Source of the DNA: Conidiobolus incongruus B7586
Taxonomy: Eukaryota > Entomophthoromycota > Entomophthoromycetes > Entomophthorales > Conidiobolaceae
DNA length: 26,356 nucleotides
NCBI GenBank assembly: GCA_000697335.1
Contig: JNEM01016224.1
Location: forward strand, 1-26,356
Direction of reading: 5' to 3'
Below the pieces are notes generated by a model. The model was not told the DNA's origin, searched no databases, and saw nothing but the letters and a program-made list of their open reading frames with translations. The first letter of the stretch is position 1. Each line of letters starts with the position of its first letter. Shown here one piece after another: positions 1-10,504 of the stretch. A program made the position numbers and the translations under genes.

Positions 1-1557
1 TTTCTATTAATACTAAAACCTATATATTTATAACTCATCTTAAATACTGTCTCTTATACACATCTAATTAATAATTAATTAAATTTTGATTTTTAAATAA
101 TAAAATTTGCCAAATATAGGTAAAAAAGTTATTATTTATAATAGAGAGTATTGACTCTATATTATATTTTGACTTTTATACATTATATATTAGATTTTTT
201 TTAATTATAAAAAATTTCCATTATTTAAAATTCCAAGTAATAGTTATAAAAAAATAAATTAACTCTTATGCTATATTAGTCAACTATTCCATTGGTTTTA
301 TTAATATTAATTTGGCAATGATATCAAGTAAAAAAAATATTGAAACTTACTGAATATTTGCTTTTTTTAGTTAATAGTAAGATTTGAAATAATAATTAAT
401 TATATCATATGAAATTAATACTGAATTATTCAATTAATCTAATTCTAAATATAATTCATCTAAGAAATTTTAGCTGATAATTAAATAATAAAGGTTAAGT
501 TAATATAATAATATTAAAATATATGAAATTAACCTAATTATTCGATAGATACCCCGGCTTCATATTTATAATATTAAATAATTTGATAATCAAGAAATTT
601 TGATAATTTTTGATTATTTAATTCTTAAATGAATAATATTATTAAATTTTAAAAATCAACAAACAGACTAATTTGGTTAATCATCCTAAAATATAAAAAT
701 TAATTTAATTTAATTTTCAAAATCATATAAATAATAACGATAAAGTATTAATATTATAGATAATTTAAATATTACTAATTATTATGATTTATATTGTAAA
801 TATTAGGGATATTTAAAATATTATGATATATATATATATATAAGATCCTATATACTTATATCATTAAGTAAAATCAATATATATTAGAGTTATTGGTATT
901 ATTCTAATATGTAATTCCTTTTAAATATTCAATATAGTCGCAAATTATTATATCAATATTAATAATGATTTAACACCTTATTTGCTAAATATTTTTTTCC
1001 TTAAATTCTTAATCAGATTAATAGATTATAATATATTTATTGATTTAATATTGATTATTTTTGCTAATTATTTTCATACAATATAGTTTTATTTCTAATA
1101 TTAATTTCAAATATTAAAAATATAATATAATACCAATAATTTAGGGTGATATTTTCTACTTGGTATAGTTCATAAAATATTGTAATTTAATATTATTTTT
1201 TTAATTATTAATTAAATAATTCAAAATCTATAATCAAAAGTAAATCAAGTAAATGCTATTAAAGTTATATTCAATTGATTTTAAGAATAAAAAATATTTA
1301 AATTTGATTAAAGTAAAAAATAAGAAAAAATAAATGACATTGAATAAAATTTACTATTTGTATTTTTTAATATTTTATTTTAATATTAATAATAATATCT
1401 ATATTAAAAATTAATTATAGTTTAATAATTTTTTATTATAAAGTAAATAATTTTGAAAATAACTATAAAATATATAAAAATTAATTAAAAAATGAATTTT
1501 CAAGAATTATAAAATAATTTTATTTAATTTATAATCAAAGTATCATTAAAAAGTAAA
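1..1557. other. AT-rich intergenic region, no gene seen
   Basis: This stretch is almost pure A+T with stops in all frames. It holds an exact Nextera mosaic-end sequence near its left end (listed separately) and a short TA run at about 826-842. I see no coding region, RNA gene or recognisable transposon in it. Confidence 0.6.
47..65. other. Tn5/Nextera mosaic end (adapter sequence)
   Basis: The 19 bases CTGTCTCTTATACACATCT match exactly the reverse complement of the Tn5 mosaic end used in Nextera library preparation. An exact 19-base match is most unlikely by chance. It most likely marks untrimmed adapter or a false contig join, so bases 1-46 may not belong next to base 66. Confidence 0.9.
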
Positions 1558-2316
1558 TTAAACATTGGCTTTAATCCAATCAATATAGGTGGATACTCGA
1601 GTGAAAACTCCTTGATGATTCTTTCTGGCACATCCTACGCCCCAGCTGGTGATTCCAACCAAGGTCATTTTGCCATGTCTAACAAGTGTAAGAGGGCCAC
1701 CAGAGTCACCTTGGCAGGCATCTTTACCTCCTTTGTCGTAGCCAGCGCATAGCATCGACTTGCGGTCTAGTAATATTCCAGATTTGGCATAATTCTTCTT
1801 ACACTTGTCGAAATCAAAGATTGGTAAGTCGACCTCCTGTAAAGTGTCAGAACCATCTCCATCTTCTCTAGTATCACCCCATCCAATGGCAATGGTTTTG
1901 GCTCCAGTTTTATCACCAATGGACCCATTATCCAGGTTGATCATTGGTTTACGGTCACCATAAGGTTCATCGAGCTTCCAAATGGCAATATCATTCTCCA
2001 ATGTTTTATCATTGTAATCAGGATGCACTTTACGCTTAATAACGCGATAGGATTTACCATTCTCTTCTTGATCAGTCTTAGTCAAGTTGTGACGATGAAC
2101 TTTCACAGTGAATGCCGCAATGTTGTCAAATGTGCAATGAGCAGCTGTAATGACAGTATCGGAGTTGTACAGAGTCCCGCCGCATACATGCGAGTTATGC
2201 CAAAATATGGCAACCATTGGGAGATATTTAAAAGGGGGATCCACTTCGCGTCCTCCAACGATCTTAGGTGAATTGTCGACACTATTAGAAAATACTTGAC
2301 CTGGTAAAAAAGACAT
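1558..2316 (-). CDS. Trypsin-like serine protease (S1 family)
   Basis: The 252-residue product is a chymotrypsin-fold endopeptidase that should cut after Lys or Arg. IVGG at residues 19-22, after Lys18, is the activation-cleavage N-terminus, leaving a mature domain of 234 residues, a normal length for the family. The triad is complete: His60 in TAAHC, Asp109 in NDIAIWKL, and Ser205 in GDSGGP. Asp199, six residues before the Ser, is the S1-pocket Asp that sets trypsin specificity. Cys45/Cys61, Cys172/Cys190 and Cys201 with the Cys in GVGCARK fit the three core disulfides. The odd part is the N-terminus: MSFLPGQVFSNS is not a recognisable signal peptide, although such enzymes are normally secreted zymogens. 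An in-frame TGA lies just upstream, no other ATG is nearby, and a TATA box lies 58 bases upstream, so this start is the best available. An unseen upstream exon remains possible. Confidence 0.93.
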   Translation of the reverse strand: MSFLPGQVFSNSVDNSPKIVGGREVDPPFKYLPMVAIFWHNSHVCGGTLYNSDTVITAAHCTFDNIAAFTVKVHRHNLTKTDQEENGKSYRVIKRKVHPDYNDKTLENDIAIWKLDEPYGDRKPMINLDNGSIGDKTGAKTIAIGWGDTREDGDGSDTLQEVDLPIFDFDKCKKNYAKSGILLDRKSMLCAGYDKGGKDACQGDSGGPLTLVRHGKMTLVGITSWGVGCARKNHQGVFTRVSTYIDWIKANV

Positions 2317-2365
2317 TTTATTTAAATTGAATCACTTAATATCGTTGAAAATTAGGAAGTTTAAT

Positions 2366-2375
2366 GTTTATATAC
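2366..2375 (-). promoter_or_regulatory. TATA box of the protease gene
   Basis: GTATATAAAC reads on the minus strand. Its TATA begins about 58 bases before the protease ATG. The same TATATAAAC core precedes the Pro/Tyr-rich gene at 23477. Confidence 0.5.
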
Positions 2376-4974
2376 TATTATGAGGTTAATTTTCAGAGAT
2401 TAAAATAATGTAATTATATAAATAATTTTGAATTGGCATAATATTGGATATAATCAATATATTGTTTTAATACAATCTCTATTCAATATTCAATATTTCC
2501 AGTCAGATGATTGGTATTGATTTTGATAAGAGCTAAATATATCTCATTAATTGCTTATACTGAGCATAATATTAAGTTTAAAAATTAAATTTATATGATT
2601 AATTTGAAAATAACTTTGAAAGTATTTCATCTTAGTTAATAATTTTAAAATTAAGTTTAGTGATATTAATATTCGATTTTTTACTCTATCTTATAAAGAA
2701 TATCAAATATTATTAATTAATTCAAAATAAAATTAATAAAAAAGTATTTATAAAATTGAATGATACAAAATTCAATAGCATTATATTATTAAGAATTATC
2801 GGATTTAAAAATACAAATTACAATTTGAATTAATTAATTAAAGTATATACTATAATCGAAATAGATTTTCATCCAATCAGAAAAAAGAATAAAGGTGCAC
2901 ATTTAATTTAAACTATCATGCTTCAAGTTTGGTTAAATTACTATTTCAAGGATGATAATTTGAATTGTGAAACCAAGTTTGAACTAATATAACTCATTTT
3001 AAAACTTTTTATATTAGAAAAAGCAAAGTAATAATATAAGAATAAAGATATAGAAATTTGAATAAAAAAGAGTAGAAATATTATAAAAATACAGAAAAAT
3101 TATTAATGCAAATGAAATATCGCGGTTTGTCAAGTAATTAAATCAAACTCTCATTCTATTAATAAGTTGACAAGCTTATTTTGATATGATTCAAATGAAT
3201 ATATATAATATAATATAATATAGCTGTTGCATCGACCCCATATAATCAATCCTAGTATACCAATTTTTACAACAAAATGAAGATCAAAATACTATTTAGA
3301 AGGTCAGTTGTAATGAATGATATGATATACATATCTTCCAGAATAAAATCAAATAAAACTCACTTGTTTAATAATATAATATTATTCCAAATCTTGTAAT
3401 TAATTTTAACTATTGAAAACAATATTATAATATTATTTTGTTTCAAAGATTTATTATTAGAATTTTTAATGTAATATATTTTATGCACTAATATATTGTA
3501 ATAATTTATTTAGTAAATTTTAAAATTATACATTTCAAATTATTTAATTCAATAAATATTCTTATAATAGACCCAGACTTAAATATAATTCAATATGTTG
3601 GTATATTATTAATCTCAAATTGCAAAATATTATTTTTAATATTATATATTATAATGTACTTTGAAAATTTTATAATTTTATAAACTCAATTATAATCACC
3701 ATAGTATAAATTAAAAATTTTGATATTATATGTCACATATCTAGAGATTTTGAAATAGTAATCAAATCTTAGATCGATATTTATAATAATACAATATATG
3801 TAAATAGTATATTATTGTATATATCGATTATCTCAATAAAAAGCATTTTATATTCAGCAATATAAATATATATGCCATTTAAAATTAAAATGCTAACAAC
3901 CAAAATTAATAAAAAAATACTTAATACTATAATAATATCTATTTTTATAATATATTAAATTAATTGTGAATATGTTTATATTATTTTTAACTTATTACAT
4001 ATTAAATATTTTCAAGTTACTAAGTTAAATGAAATATCAAAGTATCAATTATAGTTATAAGAATCAATATATTTTTGAAAATAAGAAAAAATAGTTTATC
4101 AGATAAATCTTAAGATTATATAGTATTCACCTTAATTTACTATATCTTTTTTAAACTTGAAATATATTATTTTATTCCAAATTTGACAAATATTTCTATT
4201 AAATATAAGTAAATTAGGAAATTGGTAGTATATAATTTAGAATCTTAAATATATATCTTTAAAAAATATTGACATAAAAATATATCGAAAGGACAATCAA
4301 TTAATTGCTGTTATATCCTTTTAAATAAATATTTGATATCACTGTCATAAAATATATTAATTATATTAATATATCAAAATAATTATCAAGTCTGAATTAT
4401 CACACTATAATTGAATATTGTTTAAAAATTAATATCAAATATTAAATATAATTTAATATTTTTAGATCTATAGTTCAAACTAAGATATTACTAATAATAG
4501 ATTTTATATAAATACAATTTATCCATATAATAGTAAAATTGCTTTTGATCGATGTAAATTTGAATTAATTAAAAATCGGAATTATTGAAAAACAATTTTC
4601 TTTCAATTTTTAATAAAATTATACTGTTTAAATATTTATAAATTTATAGAATATTATAGTTTTAGCTATAAATAGATGATTTAATTAAAAATTCATAATA
4701 TTATTTACTAAATAGTGAAGTTTAAGATAAATTTTATGAAGTTTATTATCATAATTTTAATATCAATACACATTATTATTTTGTAAAGAAAAAGTTGGAA
4801 ATTATTTAAGTTCTGATTTTTCAGATATATTGATAGTTTTGAAAAATAAATGATATTTAAAATATATAGGAGAGTTAATCTATTCAATATATTTACTAAA
4901 TTCTTTTATAATATTTTTAATTAGGAATTTGATATTAAATTTTACCATGCTTAAACTAGATAGAAATTAATAAA
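2376..4974. other. AT-rich intergenic region, no supported gene
   Basis: The region is dominated by A and T with frequent stops. A 40-codon open frame starts at ATG 3277 after an A-rich context (ACAAAATG), but it has no recognisable features and that length is expected by chance here. I see no RNA gene or clear repeat. Confidence 0.5.
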
Positions 4975-6115
4975 ATTTTTTATTTTAATACTATCATAAC
5001 TCAAATATTAACTCTTTAAAATCATTTAAGTTTTATAAAGAGCTTATGAAGTTAATATTTTAATTAAATCTACTATCTATCATTAGATTCACCATTTTAA
5101 AATTAAAACAGATATTATTTAAAGCTTACTTAAATCTAAATTACTTATTATTATTATTATTATTATTATTATGTTTTTTAATTATTAATTAAATAAAAAA
5201 TATATTGAAATATATTTTTATATTTTAGTTAGAGAGCCATCTAGGCAATTAAATATCTTTTATATAAATATACAAAATATATTAATACTTAAACCTAAAT
5301 TACTAATGCAAATATAAAATAGATATCTTATTATTTGGTAAAAACTTAAAAGAAAATTAAAATAGCAATTGTTAAAAAAAACTTATTAAAACATTACTAA
5401 AAGTAGTGGAATTTATAATAAATTATCATAATTAATAAATCTTTGATTTTTTATATAACTTTTATAACTAAAAATTAAACAAAATATTAAATTAAAATAT
5501 TTTTTTTATAAATTCTAATAAACAAATATTCTATTAATGAACAAATGTTAACTATCATAATATATTATATTAGAATATAATTTTCTTAATTTATTAAAGT
5601 AAATTAATAAATTATAAGTTTTATATTACTTATTTAAATAAAATAGTTTTTAATTAGAATAATAATTATAAATTCAAGATAACTATTATTGAACATAATA
5701 TTTATAAAATATATAAAGTTAAATTTATAAAAAATTATAAATAAAGCAAACTAGGAAAAGCTATCATATCTAATATATTCATTAGAGTATAATTTATATG
5801 GCTATAATTGATTTAGTCAATTAAGTAATATTTTTATAAAAAAATTCCTAAAAATAAATTAAATTAGTTTATAAAATATCAAAATTTAGTCTTTAATAGA
5901 AAAAGTACTATTAAGATATTAAATGCTTGTTAAAAATATGATAAAAAGTCATTAATAATAAAAGTGAATATTACTTTTATAAATTATATATTTATATTTT
6001 TATTTAATTTTAATTTTAAAATTATGCTATTATTTAATTTCTGTAATAATAATAAATATATGCAAAATCAAATTAATAATTTCTGGATAAAAATTTTTGG
6101 AATAGCTAAATATAG
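4975..6115 (+). mobile_element. Decayed mariner (Tc1/mariner) DNA transposon, relic A
   Basis: This region aligns by eye along its length with relics C (16500-17605), B and D. Conceptual translation gives mariner transposase landmarks in the correct order, broken by many stops and shifts. About 5340-5400 resembles the WVPH...LL stretch (KIAIVKKNLLK). About 5780-5815 reads SYLIYSLEYNLYGY, matching the mariner YSPDLAPSDY block that holds the third catalytic Asp. About 5915-5975 reads DIKCLLK then KVINNKSEY, matching the C-terminal GI-KLP-W-KVI-NGEY motif. A 3' non-coding tail around 6000-6050 is nearly the same as that of relic C. A (TTA)n run sits inside it. The transposase is dead and the terminal inverted repeats could not be defined. 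Confidence 0.72.
5145..5172. repeat. (TTA)n microsatellite
   Basis: About nine perfect TTA units form a simple repeat inside mariner relic A. It is absent at the matching place in relic C, so it grew after insertion. Confidence 0.85.
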
Positions 6116-7042
6116 ACTTTTACCTAGCTATATCATTATATATTGAAAATAATCATTTTTAAATATATTCAGTTTTTAATTTTAAGATTAAAAATTTTGA
6201 TTTATTTATCAAAACTAAGAATAATACCAAATATAATAGTGCTAACTTTTGGAAACACTTAACCTCACATTATAATAATTTTATTAATCAAGTTAGCACA
6301 AAAGATAATATATCTATTAACCAAAATATCCAACTAATTTCAATTATATTCTTAATTTTTTATATTATAAATCTTATAAAAGATTTAGCAATAAATTATG
6401 TGTTTAATGTTGATCAATTTATACTGAAATATGGACTTTAATATATATGTATTTATTTATATTGTTGATTAGAATAAAATACTCCAAACCTAACATATTT
6501 ACATTAATTAAAAAATTTAAGCTTTATTAATTATAATTTTCTTGTATAATTAAATTTTATTATGGAACTAATTCAATAATCGTAAATATTTTATTAACAG
6601 TATTATAAAATGATATTATATAATTTCATCAAAATAGTTAGATATTAGCACTAAATTAAAAAAAATTATCGGGTATCATGTATAATATATAAATTATAAT
6701 ATTCAACATATTGTGACTGATATGATAAAATAATATAGAAACTATTTTTCCCGATTAAAATCCCTATTGTTTAGGACCTTATAGGGTTTTAACTATTCTG
6801 GTATTTATAATCATATATAATTACTTAGATACCATTATTCATATTAATCCCATCTTTTGGGGCTATATTTGAAGCAAGATGGTTGAAACGTTTGTGAATT
6901 AAATTTCAGATATAATTAAGTAAGGTTAGGTGATCAGGAATTCTTGAAGATTTAATTGTTTAAATGTGCGATTTTTGCAAGCCTCTATTCAGCATCAATT
7001 TAATTTTGATTTAAATATTTTAATTATAGTATTTTTGACGGC
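6116..7042. other. Intergenic region with the decayed promoter of family copy 1
   Basis: No gene is seen. An imperfect inverted repeat, AAAATCCCTAT (6757-6767) against ATAGGGTTTT (6781-6790), could form a small hairpin. From about 6840 the base composition becomes richer in G+C. AATTCTTGAA at 6939-6948, followed by TTTAAATGTG, aligns with the upstream region of copy 5 (AATTCTTGAA then TATAAATGTG), so this is the degraded promoter of copy 1. Confidence 0.5.
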
Positions 7043-7623
7043 ATACAACAATTCGCCATCCTCTTCATCTCTTCCACTCCTTAATCTTCCATTATTCTCT
7101 TGTTAATCACAAGTTTATTGTGATCACCACTTCTGTTCATAGTGTCGCTCGATAGGGTCAAACTGCTCAATCTGGTTACTCTTCAGGGTCTACCTCCACT
7201 ACTGATTCCGAAGTTCACACTGGAACTGCTAGCAATTTCGGTCAAGAAATCATCAACTATGGATCTGTAGGTACTAACTATAATAACCAAGCTGCTACCT
7301 CTAATATTATTGGAGGATCTCAAACTCAATATAGTTCATCTACTAATACCCCATCTTAGGATGCCTATCGCTCATATGGACCTAGCAGCTTTGGTCAATC
7401 ATCGACAGCTGAAGTATTAATCACTAACTTGTACAACTCCATTGCTTCTGGAAGCAATGTTGTTGATGGATTCGCTACTCAAGGAGTATTCAGTACCTCA
7501 TACACCAACGGTCAAGTCTCCACTAGTGGCAGCACTAACACTGCCAATGCAGGTAACTCTGCTTCATACTCTGGTTGCTCTAGCTGGTTGTTTCCTGTTT
7601 CTACCTGCACACTTTACTATTAG
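7043..7623 (+). pseudogene. Ser/Gly/Thr-rich secreted protein family, copy 1 (broken)
   Basis: The sequence is homologous to the intact 198-residue proteins at 18543-19139 and 20627-21223 along its whole length. The place of the ATG reads ATA. The signal-peptide region carries small deletions and reads into stops. The TAC of the PSYDAYGS segment has become TAG near 7359. The middle and end are still readable (TDSEVHTGTASNFGQEI, NNYNSIASGSN-like, NAGNSASYSG), and the final YY stop is kept. Cys residues have appeared where intact copies have none. The 5' end begins CAACAATTC after the lost start, as in copy 5 (intact copies read CAACTACTC), so copies 1 and 5 share a 5' lineage. It is probably not translated. 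Confidence 0.88.
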
Positions 7624-7629
7624 CTCATC

Positions 7630-7660
7630 TATTTAAACCCTATTTAAACCCTATTTAATT
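7630..7660. repeat. Short tandem repeat of 11 bases
   Basis: The unit TATTTAAACCC occurs twice in a row, followed by a partial third copy, immediately after the stop of family copy 1. It is a small local duplication with no clear function. Confidence 0.7.
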
Positions 7661-9276
7661 CCTCTATTCTTTAAAACATAATAAAAATAAATTTCTTCAA
7701 CGAATGTATCAATTCATTTAATTTACACAATTATAATATATTATGTTAATATTTCTAAATTTTAACTGTATTTTAATTAGAGTTTACAAGTTATCATAAT
7801 AGAAATTAAAATTGATAAAAGTTATAAAAATAATTGACGAATTACTATCACTAATTGAATAGATAGTCGGTTTTCTTTTATTGCTTCATATAGTTTGTTA
7901 ATTAGATTTCACTAAAATATTTTTAAAGGTGTGAATACTCGTTAAAATGTAATTTTCTAGCACAATAAAAAATTGCAAAATATTTGAAACACCCAATTTG
8001 GATGTAAGGGATTCCAAATAGTTCTACAATATCCAAATTTAACTCTTTGGAATAAATTATCACCATATTTAGTAAATTTTTAATCACAAATTTGGAAAAT
8101 TTAATATTTAATTTTTATTATCACCTTATCCCTGATCAAGTAAGCTGTAAGATAATTGAAAGTGTATTATTTATGAAAGTTTATATTGAATCATGAATAA
8201 TATTTAATAAGAATTAATTAAACTAACTATAGTTTAGAAATATTAGATGAAATAAAGATACATGAGATATTGGTTTTGATACTAACATATATCTCATATC
8301 TTTTATGACCTTACTATCAAATCAGTGTAAATGTGAGTTAAAAAATACTTTCATTTTGAATGATCGGATAGTAATTAAATATGTTAAAACGATTCTAAAT
8401 TATATATACAATTGTATACCCCTACTATTATAAGATATACCCATTAAATTTATATAATGTACCATTTAAAGTGGTTCTTGTCCTATTATTTTTATTAATA
8501 CTACTAGTATAAAATAATCTCACATAAAATTGACCATTTTAATCAAGTGATCAAATTTTGGCGCCAAATTGAATTATCCATAATTAAATTGATTTCTCAC
8601 TAAAAATAAATTAACTTTTTAAATATATTTGAGTTAGTTTGTATTCGATAAGAGGCTCAGAATAATAATAAAAGGATAACATTGATCATAAATTGCTATT
8701 GGGTAATTATATGGGATTTAAATCTCTAAAATTCAAAAACCAAATTTCACAATATTTTAATATTGCATCATCCGCTTTCATATTCGTCATATCCTGCAGA
8801 TATAATTTTCGTGAGTGATCGATATGCATCTTGATCATTCAATAAAACGATGATAATGTTACTTCAAATTCATCATTTTATATGTAATAATTGGAAATTT
8901 TTAATTTTTAATATATTAGTTTAAAATTTATTAAAATTTGAATTTATTATAAAAATTTATTATCAAATTAAATTAAAATAATGTGGAAAAGATTTAAAAA
9001 CATTATAACTATTGAGGATTTTAGTATTTAACAATTATTTATTTTATCCACTATTAATATAAATTATGGCATATCACATAATATTAAAGGAAAAAGCAAA
9101 ATCCGAAAAAAATATTTATAAAAAATTAATTTAAAACAAGAAAAAAAATTTAGCGATATATGAAATCATATCGATTAATAAATGAAAAAATAATCGCTTT
9201 AATATTTATTTAAATTTATCTTCAGTTTCCAATCAAGTATAATATCAAGTGTTGAGTTGATAGAAAACTGGAAATA
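7661..9276. other. Intergenic region, no supported gene
   Basis: No convincing gene is seen. The perfect 12-base palindrome TTTGGCGCCAAA at 8557-8568 stands out in this AT-rich DNA (listed separately). A 43-codon open frame on the minus strand (8838 down to 8707) has mixed composition but no homology I recognise; that length is expected by chance. Confidence 0.45.
8557..8568. promoter_or_regulatory. Perfect palindrome resembling an E2F site
   Basis: TTTGGCGCCAAA is a perfect 12-base palindrome containing the E2F/DP-type core TTTGGCGC on both strands. GC-only hexamers are rare in this spacer. It is not close to a gene start (the nearest gene end is that of the seven-helix gene), so a regulatory role is only a guess. 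Confidence 0.25.
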
Positions 9277-9399
9277 TCAATTGAATTCCCCATCATATAA
9301 ATCCACTTTATCAGTGATTTGTGAGCCAGTATGATCTTGATGGATTGAAACGATTCTATTGGTATGATACTCGTGACGAATAAAGACATAGGTAAATAG
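9277..9399 (-). CDS. Possible alternative 3' exon of the seven-helix protein gene
   Basis: Just downstream of the TAA at 9412-9414 is a stretch of 40 open codons with coding-like composition, ending in TGA. It lies in the same frame as the upstream gene. Its product would begin LFTYVFIRHEYH and end DLYDGEFN. A GTAAGT at 9489-9484 and a TAG at 9402-9400 would define a 90-base phase-0 intron joining residue Ala317 directly to this exon, giving a 357-residue protein. Alternatively this is 3' untranslated sequence, or an ancestral tail cut off by stops. No transcript evidence is available. Confidence 0.4.
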   Translation of the reverse strand, partial: LFTYVFIRHEYHTNRIVSIHQDHTGSQITDKVDLYDGEFN

Positions 9400-9489
9400 C
9401 TAGATAGGATATTAATATCCTCTACGATTCATATCTAGTGATGGGTTAGAAGTCAAAGGTAATAATTTGTGATCTGGATCACTACTTAC
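9400..9489 (-). other. Candidate 90-base intron at the 3' end of the seven-helix gene
   Basis: On the minus strand it starts GTAAGTAG and ends ATCTAG. It contains TTCTAACCC, a good fungal branch-point sequence, though this sits closer to an internal ACTAG (a 55-base alternative acceptor). The length is a multiple of three. Both the retained and the spliced forms keep an open frame through the join. The G+C content of the segment resembles coding sequence, which argues somewhat against an intron. Confidence 0.4.
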
Positions 9490-10440
9490 AGCATCTGAAG
9501 ATCTCATATTAATGATTAAGCCAATCATAATATTACCTATTATAAGAAGATGCAGAACAGACACTCCGACTCTAAAATAAGTAGCCAACACTAAATAGAA
9601 CGTAGTATTCCACTGAGGTATATAAAGATAAATCACAGGTACAAGCATCCATGCTGGAGACACTATAGAGTTAAAACATCCAAAAAATATAAATGTATTG
9701 CGCATATTGGCAAATGCAGACTTAACCTTCTTGGAAGCTAGTAACGAAGTATCGTGGAGTTTAACTATTTGATAAAGCTTGAAACCATAGTAAACAGATT
9801 TAATAAAAGCAAAAAAGAGAAGGATTGCACCAATGATATGCTCTATAATTAGGAGTGCAAATCCTTTGCTCCAATCGCCCATATCCCAGTAAGATCCAGC
9901 AACAAAACTAAGCGGTGTATTGATTACGAGCATAGCAAGTGAATTTGCATACAGAATCACTTTGGCGACAGTGTTGGTAGGCACCCAAATCAAAACACGA
10001 GGTGGAGACTGATTATAGTTAGTTTTGTAATACGCTGTGGTGAAGTTGCGTGGAATGTTGAAAATGATACCCATCAAGTACCATGTGGATCCTACAGACA
10101 TTAGCCAAAAGCCAATACCTTGCAAGAGTTTACGATAAGAATAATATTGCATCCAATCATTAATTAAAATTATTTCATCGAACATTCTAAGAAATGATGA
10201 AAGCCCCCAAAACACTAGAATACTTGGAATTGGATTGGGAACGAGTCCTACATTAGTTTTCTTCATGAGCTTTAGCTTTCCATTGTTGATTTTTGTATTG
10301 ATTATAAGAGTAATGGCTGCGAGGATCCATCCCATGGTCGTTATTGATAATTGAACTTTGACCATGACATTAAGAAAGTCGGATTCTTTGCAATTTTGAA
10401 TATTGGAAATCCATAGACAGTGACCACTAGGTGACTCCAT
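9412..10440 (-). CDS. Seven-transmembrane protein, uncharacterised
   Basis: The 342-residue product begins MESPSGHCLW at the first ATG (10440). The open frame continues six bases upstream through a TTG, which a eukaryote would not normally use. Hydrophobic segments at about residues 25-49, 71-94, 105-129, 157-182, 192-216, 248-274 and 280-312 give seven helices. A short N-terminal segment with Cys8 and Cys17 would lie outside, and a hydrophilic tail of about 30 residues inside. This topology suggests a receptor-like plasma-membrane protein, but I see no signature of a named GPCR class, so ligand and function are unknown. The loop between helices 3 and 4 has NFTTAYYKTNYNQS with candidate glycosylation sites. 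A TATA box lies 64 bases before the ATG. The C-terminus may vary: the unspliced form ends MNRRGY, and splicing of 9400-9489 would give a different 40-residue tail. Confidence 0.85.
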   Translation of the reverse strand: MESPSGHCLWISNIQNCKESDFLNVMVKVQLSITTMGWILAAITLIINTKINNGKLKLMKKTNVGLVPNPIPSILVFWGLSSFLRMFDEIILINDWMQYYSYRKLLQGIGFWLMSVGSTWYLMGIIFNIPRNFTTAYYKTNYNQSPPRVLIWVPTNTVAKVILYANSLAMLVINTPLSFVAGSYWDMGDWSKGFALLIIEHIIGAILLFFAFIKSVYYGFKLYQIVKLHDTSLLASKKVKSAFANMRNTFIFFGCFNSIVSPAWMLVPVIYLYIPQWNTTFYLVLATYFRVGVSVLHLLIIGNIMIGLIINMRSSDAVSSDPDHKLLPLTSNPSLDMNRRGY

Positions 10441-10495
10441 CTCCAATGATGAAAAAATAACAAATAGTATTTTCTAAAATCTTAGTTTGTTCCAA

Positions 10496-10504
10496 CTATT
10501 TATA
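10496..10504 (-). promoter_or_regulatory. TATA box of the seven-helix gene
   Basis: TATAAATAG reads on the minus strand and begins 64 bases before the ATG at 10440, in line with the TATA spacing of the other genes in the window. Confidence 0.5.

Noticed and set aside
826-842. TA runs here and near 16762 and 22384 as possible special elements
   Set aside because: Simple repeats expected in DNA this AT-rich; no centromere, origin or telomere feature accompanies them.
2023-2271. 82-codon plus-strand frame opposite the protease
   Set aside because: It lies wholly antisense to a well-supported protease gene and owes its openness to that gene's composition; no independent coding evidence.
5964-6146. 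60-codon AT-only frame
   Set aside because: It falls in the 3' part of mariner relic A and consists of AT-rich codons (Ile, Asn, Phe, Tyr, Lys); length expected by chance.
7442-7636. 64-codon alternative frame in family copy 1
   Set aside because: It is a shifted frame over the same pseudogene; the other frame keeps family similarity.
8707-8838. 43-codon minus-strand frame with mixed composition
   Set aside because: In-frame stop just before the ATG, no recognised family, and such lengths occur many times by chance in this window.
10441-10446. Start of the seven-helix protein at TTG six bases upstream of the ATG
   Set aside because: TTG is not a normal eukaryotic start and an ATG follows two codons later.
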